From positions 1-37,875 of the forward strand of contig NZ_WIJK01000023.1 of the NCBI RefSeq assembly GCF_009496285.1: DNA of 37,875 nt, read 5' to 3'. The notes below the pieces were generated by a model, which saw nothing but the letters and a program-made list of their open reading frames with translations, was not told where the DNA came from and did not search any database. Below are positions 15,211-25,208 of the stretch, in pieces; within the stretch, counting starts at the first letter, position 1; each line of letters begins with the position of its first letter. Source of the stretch: Streptococcus mitis (GTDB taxonomy: Bacteria > Bacillota > Bacilli > Lactobacillales > Streptococcaceae). The translations under genes and the position numbers were made by a program.

Positions 15211-17364
15211 ATGAAATTTGGGAAACGTCATTATCGTCCGCAGGTGGATCAGATGGACTGCGGTGTAGCTTCATTGGCCATGGTCTTTGGTTATTATGGT
15301 AGTTATTATTCTCTGGCTCACTTGCGAGAGTTGGCCAAGACGACCATGGATGGGACTACGGCTTTAGGCTTAGTCAAGGTTGCTGAGGAGATTGGTTTTG
15401 AGACGCGAGCAATAAAGGCGGACATGACCTTGTTTGATTTGCCGGATGTAACTTTTCCTTTTGTGGCTCATGTGCTTAAGGAAGGGAAAATGCTCCATTA
15501 TTATGTGGTGACTGGGCAGGACAAGAACAATATTCATATTGCTGATCCAGATCCTAGTGTTAAGCTGACCAAGATTTCTCGTGAACGCTTTGCCAGGGAG
15601 TGGACAGGAATCACTATTTTTATGTCACCATCTCCGACTTATAAGCCTCATAAGGAACAAAAAAATGGCCTTCTCTCCTTTATCCCTATATTAGTGAAAC
15701 AGCGAGGTTTGATTGTTAATATCGTTTTGGCGACCCTTTTGGTGACCTTGATTAACATTGTGGGTTCTTATTACCTTCAGTCAATCATTGACACTTATGT
15801 ACCAGATCAGATGCGTTCAACCTTGGGCATTATCTCAATAGGGCTAGTCATCGTTTATGTCCTTCAGCAAATCTTATCTTATGCCCAGGAGTATCTTTTA
15901 CTTGTTTTGGGGCAACGCTTGTCCATTGATGTGATTTTGTCTTATATCAAGCACGTTTTTCACCTGCCTATGTCCTTTTTTGCGACACGTCGTACAGGGG
16001 AAATCGTGTCTCGTTTCACGGATGCAAATAGTATCATCGATGCGCTGGCTTCGACCATTCTGTCAATCTTTTTGGATGTATCTACTGTCTTGATTATTTC
16101 AGTAGTTCTATTTTCGCAGAATAGCAATCTTTTTTTCATGAGTTTACTAGCTCTTCCTATCTACACAGTGATTATTTTTACTTTTATGAAACCCTTTGAA
16201 AAGATGAATCGGGATACCATGGAAGCCAATGCGGTTCTGTCTTCTTCTATCATTGAGGACATCAATGGCATTGAGACCATTAAGTCCTTAACTAGTGAAA
16301 GCTCCCGTTATCAAAAGATTGACAAGGAATTTGTGGATTATCTGAAAAAATCTTTTACCTACAGTCGAGCAGAAAGTCAGCAAAAGGCTCTGAAAAAGCT
16401 TGCCCAGCTCTTGCTCAATGTTGGCATTCTCTGGATGGGGGCTCTCCTAGTCATGGATAATAAGATGAGTTTGGGTCAGTTGATCACCTATAATACCTTG
16501 CTTGTTTATTTTACAAATCCTTTGGAGAATATCATCAATCTGCAAACCAAACTTCAGACAGCGCAGGTTGCCAATAACCGTCTGAATGAGGTTTATCTGG
16601 TAGCTTCTGAGTTTGAGGAGAAGAAAACAGTTGAGGATTTGAGCTTTCTAGAAGGAGATATGGATTTCAAGCAGGTTCACTACAAATATGGCTATGGTCG
16701 AGATGTCTTATCGGATATCAATTTGACTATTCCGCAGGGTTCTAAGGTGGCTTTTGTGGGGATTTCGGGGTCAGGTAAGACGACCTTGGCCAAGATGATG
16801 GTTAATTTTTACGACCCAAGTCAGGGAGATATTAGTCTGGGTGGTGTCAATCTCAATCAGATTGATAAAAAAGCTCTGCGCCAGTATATCAACTACCTGC
16901 CTCAGCAACCCTATGTTTTCAATGGGACGATTTTGGAGAATCTTCTCCTTGGAGCTAAGGAGGGGACGACCCAGGAGGATATCTTGAGAGCAGTGGAGTT
17001 GGCTGAGATTCGGGAGGATATCGAGCGGATGCCACTGAATTACCAGACAGAATTGACTTCGGATGGAGCGGGCATTTCAGGTGGGCAACGTCAGAGAATT
17101 GCTTTGGCGCGTGCTCTCTTGACCGATGCGCCTGTCTTGATTTTGGATGAGGCGACCAGCAGTTTGGATATTTTGACCGAGAAGCGAATTGTCGATAATC
17201 TCATGGCTTTAGACAAGACCTTGATTTTCATCGCCCACCGCTTGACCATTGCTGAGCGGACAGAGAAGGTTGTCGTTTTGGATCAGGGCAAGATTGTCGA
17301 AGAAGGCACACATGCAGATTTGTTGGCTCAGGGTGGCTTTTACGCCCATCTAGTGAATAGTTAG
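15211..17364 (+). CDS. comA: Competence peptide exporter/peptidase ComA
   Basis: ComA is the ABC transporter that cuts the ComC precursor after its double glycine and exports competence-stimulating peptide. It can also process Blp-type bacteriocin peptides. The 717-aa protein has an N-terminal C39 peptidase with catalytic Cys17 (QMDCGVAS), His96 (LHYYVV) and Asp112 (IADPDP). A six-segment membrane domain follows (about 160-450), then an ATPase with GISGSGKTT, ISGGQRQRIALARA, VLILDEATSSLD and the AHRL switch. I identify it from near identity to remembered pneumococcal ComA. ATG 15211 follows AAAGGAG. comB follows 12 nt later. Confidence 0.95.
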   Translation: MKFGKRHYRPQVDQMDCGVASLAMVFGYYGSYYSLAHLRELAKTTMDGTTALGLVKVAEEIGFETRAIKADMTLFDLPDVTFPFVAHVLKEGKMLHYYVVTGQDKNNIHIADPDPSVKLTKISRERFAREWTGITIFMSPSPTYKPHKEQKNGLLSFIPILVKQRGLIVNIVLATLLVTLINIVGSYYLQSIIDTYVPDQMRSTLGIISIGLVIVYVLQQILSYAQEYLLLVLGQRLSIDVILSYIKHVFHLPMSFFATRRTGEIVSRFTDANSIIDALASTILSIFLDVSTVLIISVVLFSQNSNLFFMSLLALPIYTVIIFTFMKPFEKMNRDTMEANAVLSSSIIEDINGIETIKSLTSESSRYQKIDKEFVDYLKKSFTYSRAESQQKALKKLAQLLLNVGILWMGALLVMDNKMSLGQLITYNTLLVYFTNPLENIINLQTKLQTAQVANNRLNEVYLVASEFEEKKTVEDLSFLEGDMDFKQVHYKYGYGRDVLSDINLTIPQGSKVAFVGISGSGKTTLAKMMVNFYDPSQGDISLGGVNLNQIDKKALRQYINYLPQQPYVFNGTILENLLLGAKEGTTQEDILRAVELAEIREDIERMPLNYQTELTSDGAGISGGQRQRIALARALLTDAPVLILDEATSSLDILTEKRIVDNLMALDKTLIFIAHRLTIAERTEKVVVLDQGKIVEEGTHADLLAQGGFYAHLVNS

Positions 17365-17376
17365 AGAGGAAAAAAG

Positions 17377-18717
17377 ATGCAATCAGAATTTTTAGAAAGT
17401 GCTGAGTTTTACAATCGTCGTTACCATAATTTTTCTAGTCGGGTGATTGTACCCATGTCTCTTCTACTTGTATTTTTGCTTGGCTTTGCAACTTTTGCAG
17501 AGAAGGAGATGAGTTTGTCTACTAGAGCTACTATCGAACCTAGTCGTATCCTTGCCAATATCCAGTCAACTAGCAACAATCGCATTATTGCCAATCATTT
17601 GGAAGAAAATAAGTTGGTCAAGAAGGGGGAACTTTTGGTTCAATACCAAGAGGGGGTAGAAGCGGTTCAGGCAGAAAATTATGCTAGTCAGTTGGAAATG
17701 CTCAAGGATCAGAAGGTTCAACTGGAATATTTAAAAGCAAGCCTTCAAGCAGGAAGTGATCAATTTCCTGAAGCAGATAAATTTGGCTATCAGCATAGTT
17801 TTTTAGATTATCTAAATCAAGCTGCTAGTCTGCGAAGTCAGGTTGAGCAACAAAATGCTAATATATCATCTCAAAATGCAGCAGCCAGTGGTAGTCAGGC
17901 AGAATTAGGCAATCTCATCGGAGAAACCCAGTCCAAAATTAAAGAATATCAGCAAGCCAAGTCCGCTATTCAGGGTGATGGACACTTAGAGAGTGATCAT
18001 CCAGCTTATGCCATTTATCAGTCAACAAAAGAGCAGGGATCAGAAGCCAAACAGCAGGCCTTATCTCAGCTAGATGCTCAAATCACTCAGTTGGAGTCAA
18101 CTCTTGCAGGTTATCGAGTACAGTATGCAGGTTCAGGAGCCCAACAAGCTTATACATCTGGATTGGGAAGTCAGTTGGAATCATTAAAATCTCAGCAACT
18201 AGCCAAGGTAGGCCAGGAATTAACGCTCTTGGATCAGAAAATTCTTGAAGCGGAGTCGGGTAAAAAGATTCAAGGGAATCTTTTAGACAAGGGGAAAATT
18301 ACAGCAACAGAAGATGGTGTTCTACATTTGAATCCTGAGCATAGTCGATCTACCATCATTCCAGAAGGAACTATTCTCGCTCACCTTTTTCCGCAGTTGG
18401 CTAGAGAGAGGAAGGCAAAACTAACAGCTTATATCAGTTCTAAGGAAGTGGCTGGTCTCAAGCATGGAAATGAGATACGATTTACAACGGTAACGGATGC
18501 GAATAAGCAGCTAGTATTGACCTCCAAGATTACGAATATCGATACCAGTGCGACTCAGACAGAAAAGGGCAATTTCTTTAAATTAGAGGCAGAGACGGAT
18601 TTGAATGCTGAACAAGCAGAAAAACTTCGTTATGGACTTGAAGGTCGTTTGACTATGATTACAGGTAGGAAGAGTTTTTTACGCTACTATCTTGATCGCT
18701 TTTTGAAACAAGAATAA
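17377..18717 (+). CDS. comB: Competence exporter accessory protein ComB
   Basis: ComB is the membrane-fusion (HlyD-like) partner of ComA. The 446-aa protein has one N-terminal membrane segment (about residues 23-42), then an extracytoplasmic region with long coiled-coil helices rich in Gln and Ala (about 100-290) and a C-terminal beta-barrel-like part. Its start ([17 protein letters not shown]) and the segment [24 protein letters not shown] are close to pneumococcal ComB, but the coiled-coil middle differs at many positions from the pneumococcal version I recall. That points to S. mitis or a recombinant allele. It ends before a strong terminator. Confidence 0.94.
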   Translation: MQSEFLESAEFYNRRYHNFSSRVIVPMSLLLVFLLGFATFAEKEMSLSTRATIEPSRILANIQSTSNNRIIANHLEENKLVKKGELLVQYQEGVEAVQAENYASQLEMLKDQKVQLEYLKASLQAGSDQFPEADKFGYQHSFLDYLNQAASLRSQVEQQNANISSQNAAASGSQAELGNLIGETQSKIKEYQQAKSAIQGDGHLESDHPAYAIYQSTKEQGSEAKQQALSQLDAQITQLESTLAGYRVQYAGSGAQQAYTSGLGSQLESLKSQQLAKVGQELTLLDQKILEAESGKKIQGNLLDKGKITATEDGVLHLNPEHSRSTIIPEGTILAHLFPQLARERKAKLTAYISSKEVAGLKHGNEIRFTTVTDANKQLVLTSKITNIDTSATQTEKGNFFKLEAETDLNAEQAEKLRYGLEGRLTMITGRKSFLRYYLDRFLKQE

Positions 18718-18747
18718 GGTTCGCATTCTAACTCAAATCAATCTTAG

Positions 18748-18780
18748 AAAATCGCAAATGAAAATTCGTTTGCGATTTTT
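18748..18780 (+). terminator. Terminator after comB
   Basis: AAAATCGCAAATGAA pairs with TTCGTTTGCGATTTT (15 bp, one wobble) around a 2-nt loop, with trailing T's. Confidence 0.9.
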
Positions 18781-18801
18781 CTGTACTTTTTCAGATATGA
18801 C

Positions 18802-18853
18802 ATCAAATATAGTTCGTGAAATATTTGATATTTGGTAAAAACTGTGTTAGAAT
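18802..18853 (+). promoter_or_regulatory. purC promoter with a palindromic operator candidate
   Basis: TTGATA (18825-18830), a 17-nt spacer and TAGAAT (18848-18853) preceded by TGT form a strong extended -10 promoter. ATCAAATAT (18802-18810) and ATATTTGAT (18821-18829) make a 9-bp inverted repeat whose right arm overlaps the -35. Its 10-nt centre AGTTCGTGAA contains an inverted PurBox-like core (10 of 13 on the minus strand). Another imperfect PurBox, AAAGGCGAACTTT (11 of 13, ending at 18882), covers the ribosome-binding region. PurR is expected to control this cluster, but none of these is a perfect site. Confidence 0.55.
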
Positions 18854-18885
18854 GATGTAAAGTAATACGAAAGGCGAACTTTAAA

Positions 18886-19593
18886 ATGTCGAAACAATTG
18901 ATCTATTCGGGAAAAGCTAAAGATATCTATACTACAGAAGACGAAAATGTGATTAAGTCGGTCTATAAGGACCAGGCCACTATGCTGAATGGAGCTCGCA
19001 AGGAGACTATTAAAGGTAAAGGTGTGCTAAATAATCAGATTTCGTCTCTTATTTTTGAAAAATTGAATGCTGCGGGCGTAGCTACGCACTTTATCGAACG
19101 TATTTCTGACACAGAACAACTCAACAAGAAAGTGACCATCATTCCTTTGGAGGTTGTCCTTCGTAACGTGACTGCGGGTTCTTTCTCAAAACGTTTTGGT
19201 GTGGAAGAAGGTTTGAATCTGGAAACTCCAATCGTTGAATTTTACTACAAGAACGATGATTTGGATGATCCATTTATCAATGACGAACACGTTAAGTTTT
19301 TGAATATTGCTAACGATGAGCAAATTGCTTATATCAAGGAAGAAACGCGTCGTATCAATGAGCTTTTGAAAGCCTGGTTTGCTGAGATTGGCCTCAAGTT
19401 GATCGATTTTAAACTGGAATTTGGTTTTGATAAGGATGGCAAGATTATCTTGGCAGACGAATTTTCACCAGACAACTGTCGCCTTTGGGATGCGGAAGGG
19501 CACCACATGGACAAGGATGTTTTCCGTAGGGACTTGGGCAGTTTAACGGATGTTTACAAGGTCGTTTTAGAAAAATTGCAGGGCTTGAAGTAA
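18886..19593 (+). CDS. purC: Phosphoribosylaminoimidazole-succinocarboxamide synthase
   Basis: PurC condenses CAIR with aspartate using ATP to give SAICAR. The 235-aa protein begins with [15 protein letters not shown], contains the [19 protein letters not shown] block and the signature [10 protein letters not shown]...[14 protein letters not shown]. It is the first gene of the purine operon, downstream of a strong promoter. The ribosome-binding region is weak (AAAGGCGAAC about 10 nt before ATG) and overlaps a PurBox-like sequence. Its product is the substrate of PurB at the far end of the cluster. Confidence 0.96.
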   Translation: MSKQLIYSGKAKDIYTTEDENVIKSVYKDQATMLNGARKETIKGKGVLNNQISSLIFEKLNAAGVATHFIERISDTEQLNKKVTIIPLEVVLRNVTAGSFSKRFGVEEGLNLETPIVEFYYKNDDLDDPFINDEHVKFLNIANDEQIAYIKEETRRINELLKAWFAEIGLKLIDFKLEFGFDKDGKIILADEFSPDNCRLWDAEGHHMDKDVFRRDLGSLTDVYKVVLEKLQGLK

Positions 19594-19656
19594 CTTGTTT
19601 GAAACGGAAAACCTTCGTCTTCGATAACCTATTTGAATAGAAATAAAGGAAATAAA

Positions 19657-22600
19657 ATGGATAAACGTATTTTCGTTGAGAAAAAAGCTGATTTTCGTGT
19701 CAAATCTGACTCTTTAGTAAAAGAATTACAGCATAATCTTCAGTTGAAAACCTTGAAAGATCTTCGGATTGTGCAAGTTTACGATGTCTTTAATTTGGCA
19801 GAGGATTTGTTTGCGCGTGCGGAAAAACATATCTTCTCTGAGCAAGTGACCGATACTGTTTTGGATGAAGCTACGATCAAGGCAGATCTTGCTAACTATG
19901 CTTTCTTTGCGATCGAAAGCTTACCTGGTCAATTTGACCAACGTGCAGCATCATCTCAAGAAGCTTTGCTTTTGCTTGGTAGTTCAAGTGATGTAACGGT
20001 TAATACAGCACAATTGTACTTGGTCAATATGGATATTGATGAGAATGAATTGGAAGCTGTTAAAAACTATCTCTTGAACCCAGTGGACTCTCGTTTCAAA
20101 GATATCACTCTTGGCATTGCTAAACAGGATTTCTCTGAGTCCGACAAAACGATTCCAAACTTGGATTTCTTTGAAAGCTATACGGCAGAAGATTTTGCAC
20201 AGTATAAGGCAGATCAAGGATTGGCCATGGAAGTGGATGACCTGCTCTTCATTCAAGATTACTTCAAGTCAATTGGACGTGTGCCAACGGAGACTGAGCT
20301 TAAGGTTTTGGATACTTATTGGTCTGACCACTGCCGTCACACAACTTTTGAGACGGAGTTGAAGAATATCGACTTCTCAGCTTCTAAATTCCAAAAACAA
20401 TTGCAAGCGACTTATGACAAGTATATTGCCATGCGTGATGAGTTGGGACGTACCGAAAAGCCTCAAACCTTGATGGATATGGCGACTATTTTTGGTCGTT
20501 ATGAGCGTGCCAATGGCCGCTTGGATGACATGGAAGTGTCTGATGAAATCAATGCCTGCTCTGTTGAAATTGAAGTGGATGTCAATGGTGTCAAAGAGCC
20601 ATGGCTTCTCATGTTCAAGAACGAAACCCACAACCACCCAACGGAGATCGAACCATTTGGTGGGGCTGCTACTTGTATCGGTGGGGCCATTCGTGACCCA
20701 TTGTCAGGTCGTTCATATGTTTACCAAGCCATGCGTATCTCGGGTGCTGGCGATATTACAGCTCCGATTTCAGAAACTCGCGCTGGGAAATTGCCACAAC
20801 AAGTGATTTCTAAAACAGCGGCTCACGGTTATTCTTCATATGGTAACCAAATTGGTCTTGCAACAACTTATGTTCGTGAATACTTCCACCCAGGTTTTGT
20901 TGCTAAGCGTATGGAGCTAGGTGCTGTTGTCGGTGCGGCTCCTAAGGAAAATGTTGTCCGTGAAAAACCTGAAGCAGGTGATGTGATTATCTTGCTCGGT
21001 GGTAAGACTGGACGTGATGGTGTCGGTGGTGCGACAGGTTCTTCTAAAGTTCAAACGGTTGAATCTGTTGAAACAGCTGGTGCTGAGGTTCAAAAAGGGA
21101 ATGCCATCGAAGAGCGTAAGATTCAACGTCTTTTCCGTAATGGGGAAGTAACACGTCTGATCAAGAAATCAAATGACTTTGGTGCTGGTGGTGTCTGTGT
21201 GGCTATCGGTGAATTGGCAGATGGTCTTGAAATTGATCTAGACAAAGTGCCATTGAAATATCAAGGCTTGAACGGTACAGAAATTGCCATTTCTGAATCT
21301 CAGGAACGTATGGCTGTAGTGGTTCGTCCAGATGATGTAGATGCCTTCATTGCAGCATGTAATAAAGAAAATATTGACGCGGTTGTCGTTGCGACAGTGA
21401 CTGAAAAACCAAATCTTGTTATGCACTGGAATGGCGAAACCATCGTTGATTTGGAACGTCGTTTCCTCGATACAAACGGTGTACGTGTAGTTGTGGATGC
21501 TAAGGTAGTTGACAAGGATGTCAAGCTTTCAGAAGAACGTCAAACATCTGCCGAAACCCTTGAAGCAGATACGCTGGAAGTCTTGGCTGACCTCAACCAT
21601 GCTAGTCAAAAAGGGTTACAAACCATCTTTGATAGCTCAGTTGGTCGTTCAACTGTTAATCACCCACTTGGTGGTCGTTACCAAATCACACCAACTGAAG
21701 CTTCCGTACAGAAATTGCCAGTTCAACATGGTGTGACAACAACTGCTTCTGTTATGGCGCAAGGGTTCAACCCTTATCTAGCAGAATGGTCTCCATATCA
21801 TGGTGCTGCATATGCAGTCATCGAAGCAACAGCTCGTTTGGTTGCTGTTGGTGCAAACTGGTCTAAGGCTCGTTTCTCTTATCAAGAATACTTCGAACGT
21901 ATGGATAAACAAGCAGAGCGTTTTGGTCAGCCAGTAGCAGCTCTCCTAGGCTCTATCGAAGCTCAGATTCAGCTTGGCTTGCCATCTATCGGTGGGAAGG
22001 ACTCTATGTCTGGTACCTTTGAAGAATTGACAGTACCACCAACCTTGGTTGCTTTTGGGGTTACAACTGCAGATAGTAGTAAGGTCCTTTCTCCAGAATT
22101 TAAAGCTGCTGGTGAAAATATCTATTACATCCCAGGTCAAGCTTTGGCACAAGAAATTGACTTCGATCTGATCAAGTCTAACTTTGCTCAATTTGAAGCC
22201 ATCCAAGCTGATCACAAAGTAACAGCAGCATCAGCTGTCAAATATGGTGGTGTCCTTGAAGCCCTTGCCCTTGCAACATTTGGTAACCATATTGGTGCCA
22301 CTGTAACCCTTGAAAATCTTGAGACTGCCTTGACAGCTCAATTGGGTGGATTCGTCTTCACATCTCCGGAAGATATTGCAGGGATTGCCAAGATTGGACA
22401 AACAGCAGCTGACTTTACACTTGCTGTCAATGGTGTAACGCTTGATGGACACAAACTTGACAGTGCCTTCCAAGGTAAATTGGAAGAAGTTTACCCGACG
22501 GAATTTGCACAAGCAACTGAGTTGGAAGAAGTACCTGCTGTGGCATCAGATGCTGTTGTCAAAGCTAAAGAAACAGTTGAGACACCAGTGGTTTACATCC

Positions 22601-23382
22601 CAGTGTTTCCAGGTACCAACTCAGAATATGACTCCGCTAAAGCCTTTGAAAAAGAAGGGGCAAAAGTCAACTTGGTACCATTTGTAACACTTAACGAAGA
22701 GGCTATTGTCAAGTCTGTTGACACCATGGTTGACAATATCGAGAAAGCCAATATTCTCTTCTTTGCAGGTGGCTTCTCGGCAGCAGATGAACCAGATGGA
22801 TCAGCTAAATTTATCGTTAATATCTTGCTTAACGAAAAAGTACGTGCAGCCATTGATAGCTTCATCGAAGGTGGTGGTTTGATTATCGGTATCTGTAACG
22901 GATTCCAAGCTCTTGTCAAATCAGGTCTTCTTCCATACGGTAACTTTGAAGATGCAGGCAGCACTAGTCCAACCCTCTTCTACAATGATGCCAACCAACA
23001 CGTAGCTAAGATGGTTGAAACACGTATTGCTAACACGAACTCACCATGGCTTGCTGGAGTAGAAGTTGGTGACATTCATGCCATCCCAGTATCACACGGT
23101 GAAGGTAAATTTGTCGTGACAGCTGAAGAATTTGCAGAGCTTCGTGATAATGGTCAAATCTTTACCCAATATGTTGACTTCGAAGGTAAACCAAGCATGG
23201 ATTCAAAATACAATCCTAACGGATCTGTCAATGCGATTGAAGGTATCACCAGTAAGAACGGTCAAATTATTGGGAAGATGGGGCACTCAGAACGTTTCGA
23301 AGACGGTCTCTTCCAAAATATTCCAGGAAATAAAGACCAATATCTCTTTGCATCAGCGGTTAAATACTTTACTGGAAAATAG
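19657..23382 (+). CDS. purL: Phosphoribosylformylglycinamidine synthase (single-chain)
   Basis: This is the large, fused FGAM synthetase, converting FGAR, ATP and glutamine to FGAM. The 1241-aa protein starts MDKRIFVEKK, has the DTYWSDHCRHTTF motif in the N-terminal linker, ATP-binding NETHNHPTEIEPFGGAATC, and the second PurM-like half. The C-terminal glutaminase domain carries the nucleophile cysteine in GICNGFQALVKSG and His-Glu near the end (GKMGHSERFEDG). ATG 19657 with AAAGGA upstream is preferred over a TTG eight codons earlier. Bacillus uses split PurL/PurQ/PurS, so the long form fits streptococci. Confidence 0.97.
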   Translation: MDKRIFVEKKADFRVKSDSLVKELQHNLQLKTLKDLRIVQVYDVFNLAEDLFARAEKHIFSEQVTDTVLDEATIKADLANYAFFAIESLPGQFDQRAASSQEALLLLGSSSDVTVNTAQLYLVNMDIDENELEAVKNYLLNPVDSRFKDITLGIAKQDFSESDKTIPNLDFFESYTAEDFAQYKADQGLAMEVDDLLFIQDYFKSIGRVPTETELKVLDTYWSDHCRHTTFETELKNIDFSASKFQKQLQATYDKYIAMRDELGRTEKPQTLMDMATIFGRYERANGRLDDMEVSDEINACSVEIEVDVNGVKEPWLLMFKNETHNHPTEIEPFGGAATCIGGAIRDPLSGRSYVYQAMRISGAGDITAPISETRAGKLPQQVISKTAAHGYSSYGNQIGLATTYVREYFHPGFVAKRMELGAVVGAAPKENVVREKPEAGDVIILLGGKTGRDGVGGATGSSKVQTVESVETAGAEVQKGNAIEERKIQRLFRNGEVTRLIKKSNDFGAGGVCVAIGELADGLEIDLDKVPLKYQGLNGTEIAISESQERMAVVVRPDDVDAFIAACNKENIDAVVVATVTEKPNLVMHWNGETIVDLERRFLDTNGVRVVVDAKVVDKDVKLSEERQTSAETLEADTLEVLADLNHASQKGLQTIFDSSVGRSTVNHPLGGRYQITPTEASVQKLPVQHGVTTTASVMAQGFNPYLAEWSPYHGAAYAVIEATARLVAVGANWSKARFSYQEYFERMDKQAERFGQPVAALLGSIEAQIQLGLPSIGGKDSMSGTFEELTVPPTLVAFGVTTADSSKVLSPEFKAAGENIYYIPGQALAQEIDFDLIKSNFAQFEAIQADHKVTAASAVKYGGVLEALALATFGNHIGATVTLENLETALTAQLGGFVFTSPEDIAGIAKIGQTAADFTLAVNGVTLDGHKLDSAFQGKLEEVYPTEFAQATELEEVPAVASDAVVKAKETVETPVVYIPVFPGTNSEYDSAKAFEKEGAKVNLVPFVTLNEEAIVKSVDTMVDNIEKANILFFAGGFSAADEPDGSAKFIVNILLNEKVRAAIDSFIEGGGLIIGICNGFQALVKSGLLPYGNFEDAGSTSPTLFYNDANQHVAKMVETRIANTNSPWLAGVEVGDIHAIPVSHGEGKFVVTAEEFAELRDNGQIFTQYVDFEGKPSMDSKYNPNGSVNAIEGITSKNGQIIGKMGHSERFEDGLFQNIPGNKDQYLFASAVKYFTGK

Positions 23383-23490
23383 GCTTTGCAGATTTTCTAA
23401 TAGATAACCATCAGTAAATGTAAAATCAAGTAGATCTAACTTACGACAATTGCAAATGATTTATTGTTGCGAGTGAAACGAGCTTCTGCC

Positions 23491-23526
23491 GTATCATTCC
23501 GCTCTAGTATCGTTAAGGAATGATAC
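23491..23526. repeat. Perfect hairpin in the purL-purF gap
   Basis: GTATCATTCC and GGAATGATAC form a 10-bp perfect inverted repeat around a 16-nt loop, 25 nt before purF. There is no T run, so it is not a classical terminator. The rest of the 168-nt gap holds no gene. Confidence 0.7.
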
Positions 23527-23550
23527 ACAAATAAAAATTAGGTATATAAA

Positions 23551-24993
23551 ATGACATACGAAGTAAAATCTCTTAATGAGGAATGTGGTGTTTTTGGTAT
23601 CTGGGGTCACCCAGACGCTGCCAAATTGACCTATTTTGGACTCCATAGCCTTCAGCACCGTGGTCAGGAGGGGGCAGGAATCCTCTCCAATGACCAAGGG
23701 AAATTGAAGCGTCATCGTGATATGGGGCTTTTATCAGAAGTCTTCAAAAATCCTGCGAATTTGGATAAATTGACAGGAACTGGAGCGATTGGGCACGTGC
23801 GTTATGCGACTGCGGGAGAAGCTTCTGTAGACAATATCCAACCTTTCCTTTTCCGCTTTCATGATATGCAGTTTGGTTTGGTTCATAATGGGAATCTGAC
23901 CAATGCAGAATCGCTCAAGCAAGAATTGGAACAAAGAGGAGCGATTTTCAGCTCAACCTCTGACTCTGAAATCTTGGCTCACCTTATTCGCCGTAGCCAC
24001 AATCCAAACCTGATGGGTAAAATCAAGGAAGCACTCAGTCTTGTTAAAGGTGGTTTTGCTTATCTCTTGATGTTTGAAGATAAGTTAATTGCCGCGCTTG
24101 ACCCAAATGGCTTCCGTCCTCTGTCAATCGGGAAAATGGCTAATGGAGCAGTAGTGGTTTCATCTGAAACCTGTGCCTTTGAAGTAATCGGTGCTGAGTG
24201 GATTCGCGACGTGAAACCAGGCGAGATTGTTATTATTGATGATAATGGCATCCAGTATGACAGCTACACAAACGATACTCAGCTGGCAATCTGTTCGATG
24301 GAGTATATCTACTTTGCCCGTCCTGACTCCAACATCCACGGTGTCAATGTTCATACGGCTCGTAAGAGAATGGGAGCTCAATTAGCACGTGAGTTTAAGC
24401 ACGAAGCTGATATTGTAGTTGGTGTGCCAAATTCCTCACTCAGTGCAGCTATGGGCTTTGCGGAAGAATCAGGTTTGCCAAATGAAATGGGTCTCATCAA
24501 AAACCAATATACGCAACGGACCTTCATCCAGCCGACCCAAGAATTGCGGGAACAAGGAGTGCGAATGAAACTCTCTGCCGTTTCTGGTGTTGTAAAAGGC
24601 AAACGCGTGGTCATGATTGATGACTCTATTGTGCGAGGAACAACATCTCGTCGTATTGTCCAACTTTTGAAAGAAGCAGGGGCATCAGAAGTGCACGTTG
24701 CCATTGGTAGTCCTGCTCTTGCCTATCCATGTTTCTACGGGATTGATATCCAGACACGTCAGGAGTTGATTGCGGCCAATCATACGGTCGAAGAGACTCG
24801 CCAAATCATTGGTGCGGATAGTCTGACTTATCTTTCTATTGATGGCTTGATTGATTCTATCGGCATCGAAACAGATGCGCCAAATGGCGGTCTCTGTGTC
24901 GCTTACTTTGACGGTGACTACCCAACGCCTCTCTACGACTATGAAGAAGACTATCGTAGAAGTTTGGAAGAGAAAACGAGTTTTTACAAATAA
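23551..24993 (+). CDS. purF: Amidophosphoribosyltransferase
   Basis: PurF makes phosphoribosylamine from PRPP and glutamine, the committed step of purine synthesis, and is the usual site of feedback control. The 480-aa precursor has a short propeptide (residues 1-11) before catalytic Cys12 (EECGVFGIWG), HSLQHRGQEGAGI and GHVRYAT in the glutaminase domain, and the PRPP site VVMIDDSIVRGTTS. The ribosome-binding site is weak (TTAGG), and a strong hairpin lies just upstream, so translation may depend on structure or on read-through from purL. Confidence 0.96.
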   Translation: MTYEVKSLNEECGVFGIWGHPDAAKLTYFGLHSLQHRGQEGAGILSNDQGKLKRHRDMGLLSEVFKNPANLDKLTGTGAIGHVRYATAGEASVDNIQPFLFRFHDMQFGLVHNGNLTNAESLKQELEQRGAIFSSTSDSEILAHLIRRSHNPNLMGKIKEALSLVKGGFAYLLMFEDKLIAALDPNGFRPLSIGKMANGAVVVSSETCAFEVIGAEWIRDVKPGEIVIIDDNGIQYDSYTNDTQLAICSMEYIYFARPDSNIHGVNVHTARKRMGAQLAREFKHEADIVVGVPNSSLSAAMGFAEESGLPNEMGLIKNQYTQRTFIQPTQELREQGVRMKLSAVSGVVKGKRVVMIDDSIVRGTTSRRIVQLLKEAGASEVHVAIGSPALAYPCFYGIDIQTRQELIAANHTVEETRQIIGADSLTYLSIDGLIDSIGIETDAPNGGLCVAYFDGDYPTPLYDYEEDYRRSLEEKTSFYK

Positions 24994-25028
24994 AATTTCC
25001 ATTGAAGGAAAGGAAAAGGAATAGAAAA

Positions 25029-25073
25029 ATGACAAATAAGAATGCTTATGCCCCACGTCTCACTACTGACTAA
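25029..25073 (+). CDS. 14-codon upstream ORF copying the purM start
   Basis: ATG 25029 follows AAGGAAAAGGAA. Its first 23 bases match the true purM start (25209-25231) at 22 positions, so it begins MTNKNAYA like PurM, then diverges to PRLTTD and stops at TAA. It is a vestigial purM start left by an insertion or duplication. Because its ribosome-binding site is intact it may be translated as a leader peptide. Confidence 0.5.
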   Translation: MTNKNAYAPRLTTD

Positions 25074-25171
25074 AGGCTAAAGCATTTGTCAGTAGACGCT
25101 TTGCCCTATGGGACCAAAGCTAGAGACCTGACTAGTATTTTTAGATAAAATGATAGTTTATCTAAAAATAC
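25057..25171. repeat. Hairpin-rich insert between purF and purM
   Basis: The insert contains CTACTGAC/GTCAGTAG (25063-25095), GCTTTGCCC/GGG..CAAAGC (25098-25120) and a perfect 15-bp stem GTATTTTTAGATAAA/TTTATCTAAAAATAC (25135-25171). GTCTC (25057-25061) and GAGAC (25123-25127) can close around the first two, giving a three-way junction. No T run follows. With the duplicated purM start on each side it looks like a small mobile or miniature element, or a folded RNA element. Confidence 0.55.
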
Positions 25172-25208
25172 GTCGCAATCTTCTCAAAAAATTAAAAGGA
25201 AAAATAAA

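Noticed and set aside
18862..18873. Late-competence box before purC (TACGAAAG)
   Set aside because: Only 6 of 8 positions match, it lies downstream of a strong sigma-A promoter, and purC is not known to be competence-induced.
19633..19656. TTG start eight codons upstream of PurL
   Set aside because: ATG 19657 has AAAGGA at the right distance and gives the usual PurL N-terminus.
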